This document shows positions 1-12,900 of a DNA stretch of 29,982 nucleotides, one piece after another. The notes below the pieces were generated by a model. It saw nothing but the letters and a program-made list of their open reading frames with translations, ran no database searches and had not been told where the DNA came from. Numbering within the stretch: position 1 is the stretch's first letter; the number at the start of each line of letters is the position of its first letter. Both the position numbers and the translations under genes were made by a program. Source of the DNA: a virus; IMG/VR virus record IMGVR_UViG_3300046002_006485, positions 1-29,982 of that record, one strand, 5' to 3'.

Positions 1-1
1 A

Positions 2-355
2 GAGCGTGATCCACTCTCACTTGCTAAGTACAATCAAGATCGTCAAGATGCTAGATTAAAAGAAGATTTTACTCCGAGATATAATTTTCTATCTACAGTA
101 GAAAATGTAACGCCGTATAAACCACTAGACCAAGACGCTATGTTTAAAGACGTAAACTACAGACCTAATAACACTGCTTTATCAGGATCTTCGTATGGCA
201 ATCTATTTAACTACCAAATCGAAGAAAGCTCATCAGAACGTTACAAGCGCCAACAAAATCTTTCTAAAGTACTAGCTGATCCTGAGTTAGTTCGTGAGAG
301 AGGTATTATGCCACAATTAGCTCAAGCTTTTATACAGGATCATATATCCTTATGA
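2..355 (+). CDS. C-terminal fragment of a large virion-module protein, ends at a probable frameshift
   Basis: The frame is open from base 2 with no start codon, so this is the 3' part of a gene that begins outside the window (117 codons visible, TGA at 353-355). The first in-frame ATG, at 140, lies in the middle of a continuous coding stretch and is probably not the start. The protein is hydrophilic, rich in Asn, Gln, Ser and charged residues, with no signal peptide or membrane segment. I do not recognise a domain. It stops just before the next frame, whose upstream extension reads PYDNGGKELM and joins naturally to the AFIQDHI end of this one, so the two are probably one polypeptide interrupted by an indel near 342-350. 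Lying directly upstream of the giant virion RNA polymerase gene, it is likely the tail of another virion or cargo protein; that is inference from gene order. Confidence 0.7.
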   Translation, partial: ERDPLSLAKYNQDRQDARLKEDFTPRYNFLSTVENVTPYKPLDQDAMFKDVNYRPNNTALSGSSYGNLFNYQIEESSSERYKRQQNLSKVLADPELVRERGIMPQLAQAFIQDHISL

Positions 356-374
356 TAATGGCGGTAAAGAACTT

Positions 375-941
375 ATGACTTCTGCGTACTCGGCGTTAGT
401 GCAATCTCCTAAATCAGTACAAGTATATGAGTTAGGCACTGGTAATCAAATGACTGCTGAAGCAGCTGGAATAGAAGGCAGTGATCTATTAATGAATAAG
501 ACATCATCTTCTAATGGCACTGAAGTATCTCAAGATGTTAAATACATAGTGCCGCAACCTTTTGTTCCAAGAGGAGGACTTACTATACCTAAAAATGGTA
601 AGCAATACGTAATTGTGGATCAGGACCAAGAGCGATATACACAAAACAAAGCAATGGGTGAATCATACCAAGACATTTATACAAGAGGTAAAACTACGGG
701 AAGACAATTTCAAATAGGGGATGGTGTTAGTGCTGCTCCAAATTTAAACATAGAAAACTCACGAGAGCGCTCAGGAAAAGATCTTCAACTTACTTACTTC
801 TTATACCGCAATGGTGTACAAGATACTCAGTTCAATAAGGAAACAGGTAAGCAGGAACCGATTCAATACGACTTACCCGTAAGTGAACTAATTAATAATA
901 TTCCTAGTTACAAAAACGGAATTTACAAAAAATTAAAATAA
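375..941 (+). CDS. Unknown virion-module protein, probably the C-terminal part of the preceding gene
   Basis: 188 codons from ATG 375 to TAA 939-941, one base before the ATG of the giant polymerase gene. The same frame stays open upstream to 321, and the residues just before the ATG (PYDNGGKEL) look like real coding sequence, so ATG 375 is probably internal to a longer protein begun in the frame ending at 355. The chain is polar, with a proline-rich patch at residues 60-75 (VPQPFVPRGG) and a lysine-rich end (YKKLK). I see no catalytic motif or membrane segment and do not recognise a family. Its C-terminus abuts giant virion proteins, so a structural or cargo role is the likeliest, but this is only inferred. 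Confidence 0.7.
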   Translation: MTSAYSALVQSPKSVQVYELGTGNQMTAEAAGIEGSDLLMNKTSSSNGTEVSQDVKYIVPQPFVPRGGLTIPKNGKQYVIVDQDQERYTQNKAMGESYQDIYTRGKTTGRQFQIGDGVSAAPNLNIENSRERSGKDLQLTYFLYRNGVQDTQFNKETGKQEPIQYDLPVSELINNIPSYKNGIYKKLK

Positions 942-942
942 T

Positions 943-3900
943 ATGCCAGAGGTCGTAAAAGGAAAAAGTTTAGCTGAACTTGGAGTTCCTAAATTAACAC
1001 GAATAGATCTTAGACGAGATGTAACCGTACCATTAGCAGCTAACTCTAATTCGTACGATAGGAACTATCGCCCAGATTATAATCAAGAAGAAAACCGAGC
1101 TGAGAACCAGAGCTTCTGGGATGCAGCAGGTAGTGGGCTACTCTCACGTTCCTTATCTATTATCCCTAAAGTAGTAGGAGGATTTGGTTCTGTACTTAGC
1201 ATTCCCAAAGCTATAGCTGACCAAGATCTCTCTCCGTTATGGGATAACTCTATTACTAAGTGGGGCCAAGAAGCTGATGAGAAGTTACGTGATGTATTAC
1301 CTACATACTCTTCCGCACAATACAATGACTCCGGTTGGATCGGTAAGATGGGAACTGCTAAGTTCTGGACAACTGACCTTGCAGATGGAATAGCGTACGT
1401 AGCATCTGCGTATGTACCCGGTGCCGTGATTGGTAAAGTGGGTGGAGCAGTTGGAACAGGAGCTAGGGCATTAACCATAGGCTCTAAGTTTGGTGCGCTT
1501 GATGAATCCTTAGTAGCTGCTACAAAAGCATTTGGACAATTAGAAGGAGCCGTGCCTGTATCTAGACTCGCTGATGCCGGCCTACAAGCTGTAGATGATG
1601 CTATCCTAAAAGGATTTGCACGTCCGGTTGCTAAGACAATACTTGGTACTCGTGACCTCGTAAAGAATACTGCTGAGTTCTTAAAGAGTGTTGCGCCTAC
1701 AGGACAACAGATTAAGCTTGCTACAAGCACAGGTTACAATACTGTAGCAGAGGCTGCAGCTGAAGCGTACGGTACACGTAAGGATGTATATGAGATTCTT
1801 ATTGAGAAAGGCGTAGATGAAGAAACAGCTAAGTTCCAAGCGGGACAAGCAGCTGCTCGTGTATTTAAAACAAACGTAGGTGCGCTTATAGTGCCTAACT
1901 TCATAGAGAACACCTTCTTACACGGAGCGTGGAGCTCTTCACAAAAGAGTTTACGATCTAAGATCTGGGCTAAGGGTGGAGCGAAAGCAGTTGAAGAAGC
2001 TGCGGTTAAAGCGAAGCTCTGGTCTAAAGCTGGGACAGGTATTCTCTCAGAAGGTTTCTGGGAAGAGAACATTCAAACCTCTATGCAGCAATATGAGAAG
2101 AACCTTGCTAAAGGAAGACTTGATGATGAGGATGATTACATAGATCAGATCATCTCTAACATGGGATCAAACATCCTAGGTTTTGCAAAGTCATTTGTTC
2201 CTGGAGCTGAGCTAACTGCTGATGAAATAGAAGGTAGTGTAGCTATTGGATTGGGTGCTACGATAGGCGGACTGTCTGGTGTTTATGGAGCTATGTTAGA
2301 TAAGAAGCAAGAGAAAGGAATGAGAACTGAGGAGTTAGCTCGTAGAGCTGATCTTTTCGGAGGTTCTTTTTCTAAAGCTGCTCACGTAGCTTTTAGAGAG
2401 AATGCTAACTCTATTAATAAAATTAGCAAGGCCGAACCTACAAAGACTATTAAATTAGGAGATCAAGATCATGAGATAACTAATTACGAGTTAGATGAGG
2501 ATGGTAATACGATTGTAGACCCAGAAGCTGTTACTCAAGTGACAACTAATCAATTGCGTGAGAAAAGATTCTGGGATGCTCAGACTGTAGCAGCCTTTAA
2601 CAATGATCCTGTTATGGCAGAGATGAACAAGCACACAGCTATGGCTTCTCATGTCTACACACTTATGAACAAAGGCTACTCTAAAGAAGAGATTGGTAGT
2701 TACTTCGATTCCTTAGAAGAAGGTGCGAATGCTGATCTGTCTGCCTTAGGGATTGAGTCAGATATAAAAGCTAATATTGCTCTAGGCAAATCATTAGCCA
2801 CTACATTCGAGAACATATCTAGTACTACATCTTCTAAAGCTAAAGAGATGGCCGATGGTCAATTTGATCTTTGGGTAAAGAAGAATTTATTCTACTCCGC
2901 AACTAAACGGAAAGCCTTAGAATCTGCAAGATCCAAAGCAACCACTGATGGTGCGAAGGAAGTAATAGATAACATGCTTAAAGACTTAGACGGTTTAGAT
3001 ACTGAACTAACCTCAAAGCGTGCAGAACTTAAGAAGACTTTTAAAGAACTCTACTTAGATGTAGAAGCTGCTAGAAATGAAGCTAAGGCTCTAGGTAAGA
3101 AAGCAAACAAAACTCCTGAGGACATAGCAAGGTTGAATGAACTTGCATACAGTCTTTCACAGAATGCTTATGCAAATGGTCCCTTTGATACAACAGAAAC
3201 TAGATTAGCACGAGCACCTATAGGTAAGAAGGCCTCGTTAGAAACTGCAGCTGCGAATAATCTTATTCGTATCGAAGACATAAAAACTAAGTTAGCAGCG
3301 GGAGCACCTGCCACTTCCTTAATGGGTATGTACAAAGGACTTCCGTACAGCAATGATGAGACAAGGGCTTTGAAAGTAACATTAGATAATAAGTTAGCAG
3401 AAGAGTCTGCCAAGCTTTCTGAAGTTGCTGCGAACTTTGAAGCAAACGTGAATGAGTTAGATGCTCTTCAAGATCATATAAATGATGAAGATCCTATGAT
3501 GTTATCTGAAATCATGGAACCAGAAGCTATTGAAGCTTTCGGATTACGTGACATGCCTTGGACTAGCGCTGCTTACAACAATAGTTCATTATTAATACAA
3601 GGTAAGATAGCAGAACATACTCGAGCTTTAGAAAATATCGCTGCAAGACAATCCACCATCAATAGATTCATGGATGGTGAGTACGATCCTCAGTTAGATG
3701 AAAGTGCTACTGTGTTGAAAGACTATAAAGCATTAGATGCTGAAGATCAAGATGCATTTGTTAATGAGCTGTTCTATAAAGAAAAGATCTTATTACCTAC
3801 AAAAGCATACATTGCTGAGTTTAGGGAAGAGTTGATTGAAGATGAAACTGCGTACGAAGCAGTGCACTCTAATCTACTTGCAGCCAAAGCTTACTTTACT

Positions 3901-6900
3901 GCACATGAAGACACAAAGAAACTCGCTCAGATAAATGCATTCTTAGATGTGCTTGAGAATAAAATATTCCCTGCATTAATTAAGAATGTGAATCAGCGTT
4001 CTGAGAAACACCGTGAGGTAAACAATGCATTGACAGCACATTTAGTAAGGGCAATCTTTACTCCCAAGATGAGTAAGTTGTTTGAGTCTGTAATAGGTGC
4101 TGAGAAAATGGCAAAAATTAAAGAGGAGCTTAATGAAGGTGAAAATGATGTACTTCCTTTTGATGGTGTTCTATCTATCGTTTCTACATTTAGAAATCTT
4201 TCTACTGCAGAACAAGAACATGAGTTCTTAGATTCACTAAAAGAGATTAAGTTCTCAAAAGATTTTGAAGCGTTTGGGTTAAAACCTGCTCGTGTAAAGG
4301 AGTTGGATACCTACTCCTTAACAGGTCCTATAGCAGTCATAGACAATCTCATACGAGATCATTATGGAGATGATGTGCCTCCGTACATCACTAAGTTCTC
4401 TAACGACTATGACTTTAACTACTTAGCTAAAGTTGCTAAGCCCGTAGACGATAAGTTCGCTCTTAAAATTAAAGACTACTATGAGCAAGCATTAGCTTTA
4501 GGGTTAATTACTAAGCTCATGGGTTCGAACTTAGATTACGTAAAGTTTGTTGCTCTTAAAGAGAAATTAGCACAACCGCCTTCCTTACAACAGAACATTG
4601 TTCTTACTCAAGGGATGTTGTTCCTTACTAATCCTCCGCTAACTGTTTCGCATGCTGGAGATAACGTATTACTATCTAAAGGTATTGGTGGTAGCGGTAA
4701 GACATTCTTACTAGCTAGTTCGCTATATGAGATGTACAAGTCGCTGAACCCAGCAGCTAAAGTCTACGCATTCTCTAAGACAAAACTTACTTCAGAGAAT
4801 ATCAATAACGCAATCTTTGGAGATAAAACTAAAGGTTCGTTTGAAGCCTTTATGGCTGCAGATATCTCCCCTTATGATTACATAGTTATAGATGAGGTCT
4901 ATACCTTTTCTAAGGAAGAACTAGATGCTATCACTGCTAAGATAAAGTCTAAGAGGATTATTGCCTTAGGCGACCCTTCACAGCTTAAAGCTGAGGCTGA
5001 GTCTTCACTCGATAAATCGCTACGTGCTTATAACACTATTCCTCTTACAACTTCGTACCGCACAAATGTAGGTTATATAGCTTCGTTTATGTCTAAGTAC
5101 CAGTTGAATGCTAAGGAGGTACAATCTCCAATTGCTACTGCTTCAGAAGAACTATCTTCTATCACAGACACATCCGCAGTCTTTGGAGTAATAGGTGCTA
5201 AAGATACTGAGTTTCAAAAACTCTTGTCTACACCTACTACACGTTCAAGAGTAGTTTTAGTTTCTTCACAAGAAGATAAAGCTAAGTATTCAGGTGTAAC
5301 TGTCCTTACAGTAGCAGAAGCACAAGGATATCAGTGGGATGAAGTGTTTGTAGATATCAATGAACTTGATTTACCTGCAGAGCCTTTCGAAATGAATAAG
5401 GTTTACTACACAGCGTATTCTCGAACTAAGTCTCTATTAGTCACTACTTCTCCTTCTGTTGTGAATGGTGCTCCTAATACTGACATGAGTTCTACGATCA
5501 CTAACTCTGTAGAAGAGCTTACTAAGACAAAGGATTACTTTAACTCTAATATCAATTCTGCTAAGAATCTTCAAAACATCTTAGCTGGTGTTACGATTAT
5601 TTCTCCTAGTGCGCTAACTGAGGTTACTGCTACTGAGGAAGATGTTGAAACTAACTCATCTGAAGACGTTGCTATAACAAGCGAAAGCTTTGCTGCAATA
5701 GATCCAGCTGATGTCGTTCTTCCAACTCCTGAACTTCAAGAAGGAGAAGCTTTCCTTATCAACCCTACTAACTACGCTTTTTCAAGAGGAAACGTGCCTA
5801 CTTCAGGTATTGGCCATATTATTCCTTTATCACGTAATGGAGTAAACTTCTATCAGGTAGTAATGAAAGGTAACGAAGGTAAGTACTATAGAGTTGCGGT
5901 TCTCTCCGAAGAGGAAGCGAAGACTATTCCGCTTAAAGGAATGCCTGTATTAAATGAAGCAGCACTTACTGAAGTCATCCCAGATATCTCTTTAATCTCT
6001 GCTGGAGAAATTGAGATCACACGAGCTGATGCATTATCCATCTCTTACATTCCTGGAGCATTTGAAACAGCACAGCCTGCTTACGACAATGGAGCTACTT
6101 CGTTAATCGAGGATGTAATCATTAAGTTCTACACTTCTTACTACGGTACACACCCTTCAGGTTTAGAATTCATTCAATCTCTTAATCCGGAAGAACGTTG
6201 GGTAAATAAAAATGCAGATGGTACGTACACTGTTAACTGGAAAGCAATACAGCGTACAGTTAAAGACCCATCAGGTAATGATGTGATTGTTTCTGATATC
6301 AATCTTAAGATCTTTGACAAGCATAAAAACAAACCCCCTAAGGAGTTAGCTCACGTCACGCCTGCTCCAGGCTTTCCTTACTTAATCTTTAGCAACCTTA
6401 AACGTGTTGGTAGGGAAGGTATTGTAACAGCTTCAGAGAAACCTTTTGTAATACCTCTTAACTCTTCACCATTAGATGCATCTTCAGTTTCTAATTTAAT
6501 AGAGTTCACACGTGCTGCAGAAGTGTTAGAGCAAGAACTTGGAATTCCACTTGGTTCAGAAGAGTTTGGTGATACTGTACGTTCTGCTTCTGAACATTAT
6601 GAAGTAGATATTGATACGCATACTGGAGAAAACACTTACGGAATTAAAAAGAAATCTACTGCTCCTCCTATCTCTTCCGCAATGGATCAGGTTGTAAGAG
6701 GTGTGTTTGGTGGAACTCGTAGGATGGTCACGTTCGAAACTGAAGATGAAGCAGTTGAGTATCTAAATGAGAATGGAACTACCATCGAAGGCACTGATTA
6801 CTTTAAAGTAAATGGAGATGTAATTGTAGCTATTACTGAGACTAAGAATAAGCGATTCAGATTAGAAGCTTCTACTGATGCAACTAATCGAGAAGAGAAC

Positions 6901-9900
6901 ACAATCCCATATAAGCAGTTGCAAATGCGTGAAGGTATGGGCCCAGCTCAGCATGAATTTAACAACCTAGCTAAAGCTAACTCTAATGTAAATGGAGAAC
7001 AGCTCCGGAGAAACTTGATGAAGTGGGATCCAGTGCAAAAGAAGAATGTGAAACAGTCTGGTATGTATCGGGCAGGTTCGTTGCTCACTAACTATGAAAC
7101 AGATGAGAAAACTGGAGATAGTTTCGTAAAAGAGTTTGTTGATTATGATAGGCTCTACGCTAATCCTGATGTAATCGCATTACTTGGAGAAGGTGTGCAG
7201 TTTACGGACCAAGATAAACTTTCTGATCTGCGTACTGCGCTACAACGTGCGTACCAAGATAGAGGCAGTGATGCAGCTACAGCACGAGGACAAGCAGAGA
7301 ATGTAATTTTCTTCTTTACTTCTGCCGAGACCACACTCCCATTCTTACAAGCAATTGTTAATCCTATCTTAGAAGAGGGAGCAAATGGAAATTTGAACAC
7401 TCCTTTAAAGATGTCAGAGATCAGCAGAACTAATCTTGCGAAAGATCACAAAACTGTATCTCAACAACTTTCGTCTAGCTTCATTAAAGTTAATCCTACA
7501 ACTGTTACTTACAAGTTAACAGATGCGATTGTAGTGGGGCCTGAAGTTGAGAAAGGAAAAACTTATGGAGCTAAGGAATTGTTTAGTGAAATGAAGGTTG
7601 TAGGTGAACTCGAGCGAATACGTTTGCTAGTGGAAACGGCATTACCTGAGCAAGCTAAAGTATATGAATCTCTTAAAGGTATATATCTTAATGGTGAGTA
7701 CCGTAAGGATTTAGCTATGACAGCTTTAGATGAAAATGGAGTATTTTCCATTAGTGTTGGGTTACCCGTGGGTAAAATAGAGTCTCATCTTATGTTGCAT
7801 GAAGGATTGCATGCTGTTACTAAAGCTTCATTAATGAAAGGAAAAAAGGATAGGTTATCTAAAAAAGATACTCCTGAAGCCTTATTATATCAACGTATAG
7901 CAGCACTTAAGAAACGTTTTGATGGTGCTGTCAAAGGTAAAATTAATCCTGACACAGGAAGTAAATATAAGCTAACTGAGGTATATGAAACAACACCTTC
8001 TGAACTTGACATTTTTGAGTTCGTTGCATCGTTATCTAATCCTAAGTTCAGAGAGCTTGCTAAGTCAATAGAAGTGTTACCTAAGTCTAAAGACTCTATC
8101 CTAAAACGGTTACTTCAAACGATCTTAGATTACTTAGCGGATATCTTAGGACTGGATGCTAATGTTTATGATGCAACACTTGCCGTACTTGAGAACTTCT
8201 ATGGTGACACAAAGGCTCAATTCTTACGGCCTGCTCCACCAGTTGTAGTAACGAGATCTGTTACCGAAGTGAAAGCTGAGACTCTTGGCCGGCTGAACAA
8301 ACAATTGAATGATGCAGATGAATATGAGTTTGATGAACTTGCAGCTAATGTAACTAGTAGTTTTCCTATGTTGGAGAGAATCCCTACATATGGTGAAACT
8401 TCTAACCTTAAGTTCAGGGATAGCTTCTTGCTTCTCCCAGAAGAAGAGCAATTACGAATTCTTAGTAGTATAGGCACATCTTCATTCGCCTACGTTAATC
8501 AGAATGTGGAACAGGTATACACGCACTTAGGAACTATCTACACATCCAAATCAATGGGTTTGTACTTAGACACACTACTTGCTGGTAAGGAACTAACTAA
8601 AGAACAGATTAACTTAATCAAGTCTATCATATTCTTAGATGCTTCTAATCCAACTACTAAGTTAATTCCTAACATCCTTAAAGCAGTTACCAATGACCGG
8701 GATGCGTTATATGATATTCTGTTTACTCAAGTCTTCAATAACAAAGACAAGTCAGAGTTCCTTATAAAAACTAACTCGACTACTAATCGTGAAGCCTTCA
8801 CTAAGATGATGACCTTGCCAGAGTTTAACAAACTGTTTGAAGCATTAGGTTACTTGGTTATGCCTGAGATTGCACTCGCGATTCAGAAGGTTGAAGATCG
8901 TTCAGCTGCACGTTATATAGTAGCTAAGAACTTAGTTCTTAATACGGTTTCTGCTAATATGGCTAAGACAACTGAAGTGATGAAGATTAGGAATGAGTTA
9001 TTCGCAGAGCTTAAAACTAATCTTTCTAATCCAGCATATGTTTTCCCTAATGGATTGACTCGCTCAGGATCTGCTAAAGCAATCAAAGCGTTGTATGCTG
9101 AATTAGGAACAGCGAATTCTAATCGTAAAGTTGAAATTCTATATAATGAATTGCCTGCTCTCGAAGATATGTTAGCTGGTATTGATTCTCTTACGTCAAG
9201 CAATACTAAAACTAACACTTTAGTTCTTAAGGACATTATCAAGGATATCTATCCTAACACAAACTTTGATGAGAATGCTATTGGACGTGTGAACTTGGAG
9301 CTTGCTGAGTTAGGAGAAGAGGAATTCTATTCAGGTGATACTGAGTTAAAAGAGTCTTCTGGTATCTTAGAATATCTTAAGTTATATAACAAGTCTTATG
9401 AGACCACACTCTCTGAAAGTATGAAGGACTTCTTGTCTTTTGTGCAGGTAGGTAATAGGTATCTATCATCAGCACTTGTGTACATTAAGACAATGCAGCT
9501 CGCTTCTACTCTTGATTGGACTCAAAGTCTTTCGAGTACCAAGAACTCTATCAGTGCGCAGTTGTTAAAACTTAAATCTGATTCTGGTCTTTCAGGGTTA
9601 GATCTTGCAATCATAGATAACTTATATAACAATATAATCCTTGCTACTAATAACAGTTTTGTAGATGGCGTAACCATCCCTACGAATCTTCATATTACAG
9701 CAGTGAATTCTATTGCAGGCGTAAATGCTTACATTGCTTATGAAGCAGACGGTATAAAAACTCTTGCTGAGTTAGAGAAGCTTCCTACATCAGGTAAGCA
9801 GATGACATCTAACTCACTATTCCTTTTCCTTAAGGCGAAGAATAATGCTCTTACGATTGCACAGTTCAATAAGATGTTACACAAGGCAGATGCTATAAAC

Positions 9901-12900
9901 GTCTTACGAGGTGTTCATAATACTATGGCTTCAATGAAGGAAACAGATTTGTTTATCTCTACACGTACATCTGCAGAAGGTAATACATTCCGTATGGTTA
10001 AGTCTCGTTCTTCTGACGTTTCTGTCACTATTAAAGAGTTTATCTCTAATGAATTGTATGAGCGTTTTGGTAACGGCACTTTGAAAAGTCTGCACACACT
10101 TTATTACGATCATAAGTTCGTGTCAGAAGGCAAGCCTACAACAATACGGGCTGCACTAAGTAGTAACCCAAAAGCTAAGAAAGTGGCTATTCGATATTTC
10201 TATAAGATGCTGAATCTTCCAGCTAATAATCTGACGATTAAAGATGAGGAGGTTGCTGAGCTTGCAGAGAAGATAAAAGGATTGCTTAGCCATACTGCTA
10301 AAGTCACTTCTGACATTGTTACTTCTGAAGATGATACTGTTAAGGTGTTTAACTTCCCTGAATGGCTAGAGAGTGTCGATGGTTATATCTCTGAGATCAA
10401 TAAACCAATGGCTAGATCTGATGAGTTTATTCGTAACCCATCTGTACTCGATCTTAATGGTAATAAGTTCTATAAGTATCACGAGTCTTCCTTTATGTAT
10501 GATGTACTCAACAACATTATAGATATAGATTCTTCTTTAATCAACTCACAATCAACTAAGAATTCTAAATTTAGAGTTGTGCCCGATCACCTACTTACCG
10601 ACTTACATAAGCATAATATATTTATACAGTCTCCAAAAAGAGCTGCGAATAGAATCTATGCTGTAGGTGAGTATGCTGGCGCTAAGAATAAAGACAATGG
10701 CTCTTCAACCGAGTACCTACGTGAGAACAAGTTCTTTTTCTTCCAGCGTAAGTTTATTACTGGATTTGTAGACGGCATTCGTCAATATGGAAATTCTTAC
10801 CACCAGTTTTCTTTTGTTCCTTCAGACTCTCCTAAGCATCCATTAGTTCGTTTAGGATTACTTTCTATGGACAAGACAAAATATGGTATAGCAGAAATGT
10901 TTGATTCTTTAAAAGCGAAAGCAAATCTATTAGAAAGAGGTATCATAGATATCGAGAAGTATGAGAAGTCACTTAGTTCTAATCTATTCGCTAACTTTAA
11001 AGTTGGCTTAAAGGTAAGTACTGAGTTTCCTAATTGGAGAGAGATTCCTTCTGATGAACTCGCAGCTCGTGCTTACGATTACTTAAAGAAAGAAGCGCTT
11101 ACTTACTTAGAGAACAATATTAAAGAGTTAGAACCTTCTTTTGATAAACGAATGATCGCTACCATGCTTTCTTTACGAAACGCTGAAAAAGAAAAGAACC
11201 TCTTTAGTGGTGAGTTTAATGAACTTTTAGATACTATTCAATATGACTTTACTAAAGGTGAGGAAATTATTAATTTTAAATCTAGTGATAAGGGCAATAT
11301 AAATTTAATTTTACCATTGTTTACTCTTTTTTACTTAAATAACACTGTTAACTCTTATCATTTAAATCAATTATATTTAGGTGACTACTCAGCGTTTCCT
11401 TCTGTAGATATGATTATTAAACGTTTTGCTGGGACAAAAGCTCCTGGTATTCGTGGGTTAGTTGACCCAATAATAGGTATGAAAGAGACCTACAAACTTG
11501 CTATCCTTGCTGATACAGTAGTCGGATTAGAAACTACACGAGCTAAGTTTGCAGAGCTGTTCTTCGGCGGCGTAGTACCTGAGAATGAGAAAGAAGAGTT
11601 CGAAAACTTTATGACATTTTTTGGTGATGAGTTTGAGTCTACAGATGCGCAAGGGTTTATGACTCCTGCTCGCTTAGCAGATCTTTCTAAAGGCTTTGAG
11701 AAATCTTGGACATTAGGTAATGTCCACAAGCCTGTGTACTTCGGTATAGACCCACATACTTTCAATGATAAAGATGGTAACCCTGTAATGAGTACTTCAA
11801 TCGCTCGGTATGTTAAAAACTCTACAGTAGTCCTTACTGACGAGTTATGTGCTAAGTTTAAGTATCTTGCAAGGTTACGAGAAGTGATGGAGAGTCAGGG
11901 TAATGATGAAGCTGTCTTTAGATCCGCTGTCAAAGTTGGATTGCCTATTTTATATTCTGAAGAAGGTGTGCCTTTGAAATATCCTACGATGGCTAATATT
12001 ATGAAAAAAGTAGCTGGCAAGGATACTGATTTATCTTCTTTAGAAGGAATAGGAGCTGTTGGAATGTTAAGTGATTTTGCAGATGCATATGATTCTGCGC
12101 CAGTACTGCCATCTCTTACGCTATCTAATCACAATTATCGGTTACAGTTCAATGCTACTACAGACGTAGAGAAAGATGTTTCAGTTTACTCTCAGTTGAT
12201 GTACTTCTTAAATGTATATGGAGACAAGCTTAAGAATCCTGCTTACGAGAATACACAAGTTGCAGCAAGACAGGTGTATGATTTGATAGCAGAGTTAATA
12301 AACGATGGTAAGAAAGAGTTCTTCGATACTTTAACTAAAGAAGGGTTGAATAAATACTTAGCTAAGAACTTGGGAGGTTCAGGATCTGAAAGAGCTCTTG
12401 ACCTTATATATAATGGTGTAAACCATAATCACCCAATTCTTGAGAAGAAAGGTATCATTGCACTTGCTTCTGGTTTAGGAAAATCTACTACCAAGATTAA
12501 GTTTAAAGGTGGTAAGCTTGTACTTCAAACAGCAGAAGGTGTGTCTTGGGATACAGGAACAGATATAGTTGCAACTAACAAAACAAATCTAGATGCGCTT
12601 ACTTACAAGTATGAAGAAGTAAATGGGAGAAAAATGTTAGTAGCTGAAGTTGTAGTTCCTGCTGAGTTACTTACTACAGAACAGCGTGTGGCGCTTAAGA
12701 ACGGCCAGAGTATTTATACTATGCCTGATGGTATGGCATTTCGTATTCCTTCTACTGAACTCCACTCTGCAATTGCATTTCGTATTGTAGACACATATCC
12801 TGGTGGTAAAACAAACGTGATTATAGCTCCTAAAGAGTTAGTGCCTATTCATGGTAGTGACTTTGACGTAGATAGTCTCTTTGTAATTATGCGTGAGACT

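Noticed and set aside
1083-2072. Leftward open frames of 215 and 112 codons opposite the start of the giant gene
   Set aside because: They lie fully antisense to a well-supported coding region, have Ser/Ala/Pro-rich products with no recognisable motif, and no operon context.
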